Source: JAWVZH01 sp033722295
GTDB taxonomy: Bacteria > Bacteroidota > Bacteroidia > Chitinophagales > Saprospiraceae
Reading direction: 5' to 3'
Length of the DNA stretch: 11,050 bases
Assembly: GCA_033722295.1 (NCBI GenBank)
Contig: JAWVZH010000105.1
Span: forward strand, 1-11,050
Shown here: positions 7,036-11,050 of the stretch, in pieces
Layout: the number at the start of each line of letters is the position of its first letter
Position numbering within the stretch: the first letter of the stretch is position 1
The notes under the pieces: model-generated
Seen by the model: the letters and a program-made list of their open reading frames with translations, nothing else
Databases searched by the model: none
Told to the model about the DNA's origin: nothing
Made by a program: the position numbers and the translations under genes

Positions 7036-7719
7036 CTAGAGAGGCTTCTTGAATTGTCCACTTGCAATCACTCTGACACGGTCAGCAATGTTACTGGACT
7101 CAATCCCAAATACACTTTTGGCCATAAATTCAAATTCAACAATAAAACCTGAAACATTTAGAGGAGCATTTCTCACACCGGAATTCTCATCAAAGAATGT
7201 GGTACCCACATATTCAAGAGTACCGGTTACAGGCGAAGTAACACCGTGAAATGTCAATGTGCCGGTTACATTGTAACCACCTTTGCCGTCCTCGGTCACC
7301 TCTGTACTTTCGAAGGTCGCCTCGTCAGAAACATCTGTAGCAAATGTGCCGAGCAAACATCCTTCATCTCTTCCAGGTTCACCAGTATTTACAGAGGATA
7401 AAACAACACTTCCTGACAAAGAGGTCATGTCAGATTCACCTTCGAAAAAGTCGATATCCAGTTCGAACTCATTGAATCTACCTGTGAGTAATGCGGAAGA
7501 TCCCAAATAGGCGGTTTCCCATCTCACACTTGAATGGGTTTTGTCAAAAGTGTAGCCGTCCTGTGTAGAAACATAATCATCACCATACTCATATTGTGCT
7601 GGTGGTATTACTGTTTCTGCTTCATCATCGTGTGTACAACTATTAATTAGCATAGGCATCCAGCCTATTGCAAGGATTAATAATACTAATGGAAATTTAA
7701 TTAAAGTTTTCATTGTCAT
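7036..7719 (-). CDS. YceI-family lipoprotein
   Basis: This protein of 227 residues (225 if ATG at 7713 is used) is the first gene of the redox operon. The signal MTMKTLIKFPLVLLILAIGW runs to a lipobox ending LINSC, with Cys28 lipidated. It is followed by THDDEAE, an acidic stretch of the kind that directs Bacteroidota lipoproteins to the outer-membrane surface. The mature part has YceI lipocalin-like features: YTFDKTHSSVRWETAYLG near the start, then FNEFELDIDFFEG, an extended beta-rich middle, GTLTFHGVTSPVTGTLEY, and a closing strand VIASGQF. YceI proteins bind long isoprenoid or amphipathic lipids such as polyprenyl quinone-like molecules, so one heading a quinone-linked operon is suggestive. 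Cys121 (DEGCLLGTF) is an extra cysteine. The YceI call is firm; the ligand is unknown. Confidence 0.92.
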   Translation of the reverse strand: MTMKTLIKFPLVLLILAIGWMPMLINSCTHDDEAETVIPPAQYEYGDDYVSTQDGYTFDKTHSSVRWETAYLGSSALLTGRFNEFELDIDFFEGESDMTSLSGSVVLSSVNTGEPGRDEGCLLGTFATDVSDEATFESTEVTEDGKGGYNVTGTLTFHGVTSPVTGTLEYVGTTFFDENSGVRNAPLNVSGFIVEFEFMAKSVFGIESSNIADRVRVIASGQFKKPL

Positions 7720-8015
7720 TTAAATATGAGTGAATAATTCATTTGCTTTTACAGGACCTAAAATACTACCGGGCATCTACGATGTCCTTGAGGGCTATCA
7801 TCCTCTTTGGTGATCCTTATCACAGATCAACCAGTGACATGTAAGAAATCAAAATAATATTCCGAGGACTAGTGCTGTATCAGTACGAAATATCAAAATT
7901 TAGATGGTCGTGCTCTCCCAATTAGCATGAATGAGACATATGATCCGTAGACGTCCTGTATGGACTCTGGATCAATGGCTATCAGAATGATAAAGAATGG
8001 ATAATAGTGGCGGAG
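7720..8015 (-). other. Intergenic leader of the redox operon
   Basis: This 296-nt gap separates the redox operon from the upstream barrel gene and must hold the operon promoter. A weak Bacteroidota-type promoter can be drawn on the minus strand: ATTG (7919-7922), 16 nt, then TAAATTTTG (7894-7902), compared with the consensus TTTG-N19-TAnnTTTG. The spacing is short and the -7 element has one extra base. A better-defined element is the palindrome at 7810-7823. I see no intrinsic terminator for the upstream gene and no credible coding region here. Confidence 0.35.
7810..7823. promoter_or_regulatory. Crp/Fnr-family-like operator palindrome
   Basis: GTGAT-CCTT-ATCAC is a perfect inverted repeat; with the following A it reads GTGA-N6-TCACA, close to the TGTGA-N6-TCACA pattern of Crp/Fnr-family sites. 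It lies about 90 nt upstream of the YceI start. If the promoter sketched at 7894-7922 is right, the site would be downstream of the transcription start and would repress; if transcription starts closer to yceI, it could activate. Redox- or nitrosative-stress-responsive Crp/Fnr regulators are common in Bacteroidota, but the regulator here is not identified. Confidence 0.4.
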
Positions 8016-8630
8016 TCAGATCTTCAATCTTATGCCCGCATTGACATAGAGCAGGTTATTACGGGTGTTTTCGATATCGATGCCCTGAACATCGAAGTCA
8101 TCGAATATATCCGAGATGCCGAAGCGGTATCCTATATCGAGAAAAGCAAAGAGGAAGTCGATACCGGCACCTGCATTCCAGCCGAAGGTAGCGCTCTTAA
8201 AGTCTTCCCTGTCGATATCCAGTTGACTTTCATCGTCATCAACACTGCTCACAAAGGACAAACTAGGTCCCGTAAAGATCCTGACATTGAAAAAATCATT
8301 CTCTTCAATGTCAAAAAACCTGTATCCGGCCAATACCGGAATAGTGAAATTGTCCACTCGCAATTCAGTGTCCTCTCCGTTGATACCACCACCAGGCTTC
8401 ACCTCATTCCTCACACCTGAATAGTGCAATCCAGGCTGAATATATAATCTGCCTCCTATCATAAGGTCCACTCCAAAGTTGACCCCCCATTCATCCTCGA
8501 ACTCGATCTCTTCGGTATTCTCCAACTGGCTCAATATCCCGCCGACAAAGGGTCTAAGTTCCATCTGTGCTATGGACAGAGAGGTTACAACGCACAATAT
8601 TGCGGAAGTAAGGAATATTCTACATTTCAT
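8016..8630 (-). CDS. PorT-like outer-membrane beta-barrel protein
   Basis: The 204-residue protein has a Sec signal (MKCRIFLTSAILCVVTSLSI, cleavage likely after IAQ). About eight amphipathic strands follow, of the Bacteroidota outer-membrane beta-barrel type (PF13568-like): LRPFVGG at the mature start, GRLYIQPGLHYSGV, FTIPVLAGYRFF, FNVRIFTGPSLSFV, FGWNAGAGIDFLFAFLDIGY and the closing LLYVNAGIRLKI. These small barrels are usually structural or of unknown function; no catalytic residues are visible. It starts 26 nt after the four-helix membrane protein, so the two are probably cotranscribed. Many Asp/Glu residues in the predicted loops (EEIEFEDEW, VDDDESQLDIDRED) could bind metal ions, but that is only a suggestion. 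Confidence 0.87.
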   Translation of the reverse strand: MKCRIFLTSAILCVVTSLSIAQMELRPFVGGILSQLENTEEIEFEDEWGVNFGVDLMIGGRLYIQPGLHYSGVRNEVKPGGGINGEDTELRVDNFTIPVLAGYRFFDIEENDFFNVRIFTGPSLSFVSSVDDDESQLDIDREDFKSATFGWNAGAGIDFLFAFLDIGYRFGISDIFDDFDVQGIDIENTRNNLLYVNAGIRLKI

Positions 8631-8656
8631 GTCTATCTAGTTTTTAGGTCAAGTGA

Positions 8657-9097
8657 TCAATACCAACCGGCACCATAGTCCTGGAACGGCCAGGGAATAC
8701 CTATCAGAACCAATATCAGGGCGATGAGGTAATACCAGAAGATCGTTTTGAATTTTTTAGCTGAAGCCTCGTGGCTTTTGTGCCGTACATAACCGATGGT
8801 GACTACGACAATAGCCAATATCATAAGCAACGGGTGCTCTACAAGGAAGAATCTCAACATGGAGTCTTTCATGGATGCCCCTGAAAACTGTACGTTCGGA
8901 CTTATAAAGTAAAGTATCAGTCCCAAAAGTAGTTGTATATGCATGGCTACCATGGTCCCCAAAGATCGGAGCTTGTCCAGTTTGACGTACTCCTTTCCTC
9001 GACGCCACTTGATGAATATTTCGACGACTGAAAGGACCAGGAGTATCAGGACGATCCACCTGAACCCGGAATGTGTATGTTGTAAGATGTTATACAT
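8657..9097 (-). CDS. Small four-helix membrane protein, 'cytochrome B'-like
   Basis: This 146-residue integral membrane protein has four predicted helices (about 12-30, 46-66, 86-104, 117-136). It begins MYNILQHTHSGFRWIVL, an N-terminal pattern that in Bacteroidota databases is often labelled 'cytochrome B'. Histidines lie at or near helix ends: H7/H9 (helix 1), H53 (helix 2), H88 (helix 3), H106/H109 (end of helix 3). A di-histidine b-heme between helices is therefore possible but not shown. Some relatives are labelled only as hypothetical membrane proteins. It starts a two-gene unit with the PorT-like barrel and lies upstream of the quinone-linked operon, so a link to quinone redox chemistry is possible. 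The start is fixed by the conserved N-terminus. Confidence 0.83.
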   Translation of the reverse strand: MYNILQHTHSGFRWIVLILLVLSVVEIFIKWRRGKEYVKLDKLRSLGTMVAMHIQLLLGLILYFISPNVQFSGASMKDSMLRFFLVEHPLLMILAIVVVTIGYVRHKSHEASAKKFKTIFWYYLIALILVLIGIPWPFQDYGAGWY

Positions 9098-9128
9098 GAT
9101 GGCATTTTTGCTTCAGAACTCGGATGGT

Positions 9129-9159
9129 CTAAGATAGAAAACTACCTCAAATAACCAAC
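9129..9159 (-). promoter_or_regulatory. Candidate Bacteroidota-type promoter for the cytochrome B-like gene
   Basis: On the minus strand GTTG (9156-9159), 19 nt, then TATCTTAG (9129-9136) matches the Bacteroidota -33/-7 pattern TTTG-N19-TAnnTTTG at three of four and five of six fixed bases, with the ideal spacing. It lies about 31 nt upstream of the ATG at 9097. Its place in a divergent gap supports it; such short matches also arise by chance. Confidence 0.35.
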
Positions 9160-9245
9160 TACTAATGTGCTCGAACCCCAAAGACAGCAGACTGTTTAAA
9201 TACCATTCGTCATCACTCATAAAATGACATCAAAAATCATAAGCG

Positions 9246-9752
9246 ATGAACTATGACGACCTCTGGATAGGTGATGAGGTTTGGATAAGATCCAAACAGA
9301 CCAATGGCAAATGGGAAGGGCAGGTCGATGCGCAAACCGCCAAGGTGAGATTGAACCACAAGATATTCCTGGTAAAACTGTCCGACCTTGCAGAGCCACG
9401 TGAAAATTTACGATCGGAAAAAGCAGAAAAAAGCAAGTCGGAGCCCCAGAAGAAGGTGCATTTTGACTCCAAAGAGATCGATCTTCATATCGAGAAACTC
9501 AGCCCGCATCGCACTTTTCAAACCCACCACCAGATCGTCCTCCACCAACTCGCTAAATGCAGGCAGTTCATTGAGTTCGCTATTCATTCCAGATGGATCA
9601 CAGTAGTGATCGTTCATGGCAAGGGTACCGGCGCTCTGAAGGAAGAGGTACATCACCTTCTCAAAGACTATCGGGAAGTTTATCACACCATACCGAAACA
9701 TAATGGTGGCGCAGTGGAGATCTGGTTTCAATACAATAACGATGACAAGTAG
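9246..9752 (+). CDS. Smr-domain protein (MutS2-like C-terminal nuclease domain)
   Basis: This 168-residue cytoplasmic protein has an N-terminal small beta-barrel-like region (about 8-46: GDEVWIRSKQTNGKWEGQV, then a second strand pair) and a highly charged linker (52-71). A C-terminal Smr domain follows, with the IDLH motif (78-81), the HGKGTG loop (124-129) and the closing GGAVEIWF. Smr domains act on nucleic acids, mostly as nicking endonucleases or RNA-cleaving factors in ribosome rescue and recombination control. The DLH and HGKG motifs needed for this are intact. Bacteroidota often carry such a stand-alone, beta-barrel-Smr protein in addition to MutS2. The gene is divergent from the cytochrome B-like gene (148-nt gap) and convergent with the TonB receptor, so it is its own transcription unit and probably unrelated to the redox genes. 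Confidence 0.93.
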   Translation: MNYDDLWIGDEVWIRSKQTNGKWEGQVDAQTAKVRLNHKIFLVKLSDLAEPRENLRSEKAEKSKSEPQKKVHFDSKEIDLHIEKLSPHRTFQTHHQIVLHQLAKCRQFIEFAIHSRWITVVIVHGKGTGALKEEVHHLLKDYREVYHTIPKHNGGAVEIWFQYNNDDK

Positions 9753-9809
9753 CTATTATGAATTAATTGGTATTGAGGCCAGGTATCGCGGGTTGACGGA
9801 GTCTTCTTG

Positions 9810-9832
9810 AAAAAATATGGTCAAGTATGACC
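9810..9832 (-). terminator. Possible intrinsic terminator of the TonB receptor gene
   Basis: On the minus strand GGTCA-TACT-TGACC (9819-9832) forms a 5-bp perfect stem with a 4-nt loop, followed by ATA and six T residues (A-run 9810-9815). It lies about 70 nt beyond the receptor stop codon. The stem is short, so the call is tentative. Confidence 0.45.
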
Positions 9833-9902
9833 CAATACTCCTGAATATCTCCTACGCCAGGCACCCAAAATGTTCTACCCCTCACATCTCAAGCAGCTAC
9901 TC

Positions 9903-11050
9903 TCAGAATGAATATCTGAGCAAACCCCTAATGAAGAACGGCGTGCCCGGCGTAAAATGAATTTCCTCCACCGGTTCATCTTCTGTTAATAGTCGGGATT
10001 CAGTCGCAAATTGTGCCTCTTCCCATTCAGTATTTAGCAAGTTCTCGGCTGAAAAACCTATAGTCAGGCCATTCCCAAATGTATAGCCCGCATTGGCATC
10101 AAGTATGAAATAGCCGAAAGCCACTATGGAATAATCCTCATTTGCAGGGCGGTCACCCAAAAAACGGTAGCGTAGTCCGGCATTCAATCCATTCTCACTT
10201 TTCCAACTCATTCCTCCCGCCGCTGTCCACTCCGGAGCGAGGGGAATATAGTTCTCTCCTTCTTCCCCTTCAATGGACCTGGCTCTTGTCCATGTAAGGT
10301 CGGAATCAAAATAGAGGCCTGAAACCAACTGATATCTTATTCCGGCATCAATGCCATATCTCTCTGTCCTCCCACTGGGTTCGACGATCCCGGCATCTCC
10401 AACATAGACAAACTCCTGCTCCAGATAGAGATACCAGGCTGCCAAGTTGATCCATAGATCTGGCACGGGCTTCCAAACAGATCCCATATCCATGCCATAC
10501 GCTGCAGGCAGAATATCCTCTCCCTCTCTGGCCACCACCACACGTGTGTCGTTGGAATGAAATCCCCTTCCTGATTTCAAATATAACTGCCAATTGCGGT
10601 TTGGATTATAAATTATGTTCAACTTCGGTGAAAGGAAGGATTTCGTTTCAGACAGGGAGGTGTATTCCGGTTTTAAGCGGTCTACATAATCAAATTTGAA
10701 GGCATCCAATCGCAAGCCTGGATTTATCATCCACCTTCCAATTTCAAATTCAACATTTGCAAATAAGTCGATATTGGTCTCATCAACATCACCTAATGCC
10801 AGTTGCTCAATTGTAGTTCTTCTGTTGACTGTATGAGCCAACTCATTATCGTTGACATCGTCATATCGAAACCCACCTCCCAGTTGAATTTCAAGATTAC
10901 CTGAGGCTAACGCGAGATTTTTGAAAAAAGTAGTGTTCAGACCATAGATGTTACGATCTTCAAATTGCCTTATCTGGTCTCCGTTCTCCTCATCCTTCAA
11001 AAAGAATGTAAAGTTGGAGAAGAGTTCAAAATCGTAATGCGAATAATACG
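9903..11050 (-). CDS. TonB-dependent outer-membrane receptor, N-terminus outside window
   Basis: The frame runs through the right edge without a start. An apparent TTG at 11000 is internal, since the residues upstream of it (YYSHYDFELFSNFTFF) read as another barrel strand. About 380 C-terminal residues are present out of the usual 700-900, so the plug domain and TonB box are missing. Recognisable receptor features are WQLYLKSGRGFHSNDTR, with the 'GFHSND' turn common in this family, then long alternating strands, and FILDANAGYTFGNGLTIGFS leading into AENLLNTEWEEAQFATESRL. The C-terminal FTPGTPFFIRGLLRYSF ends in Phe, as expected for BAM-dependent insertion. The pattern fits the non-SusC Bacteroidota receptors with an N-terminal carboxypeptidase-like domain. 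No SusD-like partner lies downstream. The substrate (metal chelate or other) cannot be told. Confidence 0.93.
   Translation of the reverse strand, partial: YYSHYDFELFSNFTFFLKDEENGDQIRQFEDRNIYGLNTTFFKNLALASGNLEIQLGGGFRYDDVNDNELAHTVNRRTTIEQLALGDVDETNIDLFANVEFEIGRWMINPGLRLDAFKFDYVDRLKPEYTSLSETKSFLSPKLNIIYNPNRNWQLYLKSGRGFHSNDTRVVVAREGEDILPAAYGMDMGSVWKPVPDLWINLAAWYLYLEQEFVYVGDAGIVEPSGRTERYGIDAGIRYQLVSGLYFDSDLTWTRARSIEGEEGENYIPLAPEWTAAGGMSWKSENGLNAGLRYRFLGDRPANEDYSIVAFGYFILDANAGYTFGNGLTIGFSAENLLNTEWEEAQFATESRLLTEDEPVEEIHFTPGTPFFIRGLLRYSF

Noticed and set aside
7776..7796. Imperfect hairpin in the yceI leader (GGACATC-GTA-GATGCC on the minus strand) as a riboswitch or attenuator
   Set aside because: The stem needs a bulge, no T-tract follows, and no known riboswitch core is visible.
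8007..8420. 137-codon open frame on the plus strand, opposite the PorT-like barrel
   Set aside because: Antisense to a well-supported barrel gene with signal peptide and terminal strand; no domain or leader of its own.
1718..9219. Shared 11-mer TCATCACTCAT near 1718 and 9209
   Set aside because: A single short match in unrelated contexts; not enough for a repeat family.
9408..9731. 107-codon open frame on the minus strand within the Smr gene
   Set aside because: The plus-strand frame carries intact Smr motifs (IDLH, HGKGTG), so this one is a shadow.
9888..9925. Hairpin CTCAGA-N7-TCTGAG over the stop codon of the TonB receptor gene
   Set aside because: The stem is only 6 bp and no T-tract follows on the minus strand; the hairpin at 9819-9832 is a better terminator candidate.

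Overview
The window looks like a chromosomal segment from a member of the phylum Bacteroidota, probably a marine or environmental Cytophagales/Saprospirales-type bacterium; the phylum is an inference from protein families and the order is a guess. The reasons are: start sites preceded by A/T-rich leaders without Shine-Dalgarno sequences; PorT-like and DUF5777-type outer-membrane barrels; outer-membrane lipoproteins; a TonB-dependent receptor with a Bacteroidota-style C-terminus; and a small 'cytochrome B'-like four-helix protein. No mobile element, CRISPR array, tRNA or rRNA is visible.

Layout. (1) Left edge to 1205, plus strand: the 3' part of an AlgI/DltB-type MBOAT O-acyltransferase, followed 4 nt later by a UspA-type universal stress protein (1210-1653). 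(2) Positions 1696-1717: a strong hairpin with its T-tract on the minus strand, closing the main minus-strand operon. (3) Positions 1759-7719, minus strand, read right to left: YceI lipoprotein, CX4CH cytochrome-like lipoprotein, DUF5777-type outer-membrane barrel, 80-residue Tat-like mini-protein, Tat-exported ferredoxin-like Fe-S protein, NrfD-type quinone-interacting membrane protein, membrane-anchored protein with Ig-like repeats, and a monoheme cytochrome c. (4) Positions 7720-8015: the operon leader, with a Crp/Fnr-like palindrome. (5) Positions 8016-9097, minus strand: a PorT-like barrel and a histidine-rich four-helix membrane protein. (6) Positions 9246-9752, plus strand: an Smr-domain protein. 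(7) Position 9903 to the right edge, minus strand: the C-terminal part of a TonB-dependent receptor.

The notable content is the eight-gene operon. It encodes the electron-transfer half of a CISM-type complex (NrfC-like Fe-S subunit plus NrfD-like membrane subunit) but contains no molybdopterin catalytic subunit. The first Cys motif of the Fe-S subunit has lost one cysteine. In relatives of known structure that motif builds the cluster facing the catalytic subunit. The remaining partners are periplasmic or outer-membrane proteins: two c-type cytochrome candidates, a barrel, YceI and an Ig-like anchor protein. I infer a menaquinone-linked module that passes electrons between the inner membrane, periplasmic cytochromes and possibly the outer membrane. 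The final donor or acceptor cannot be told from the sequence.
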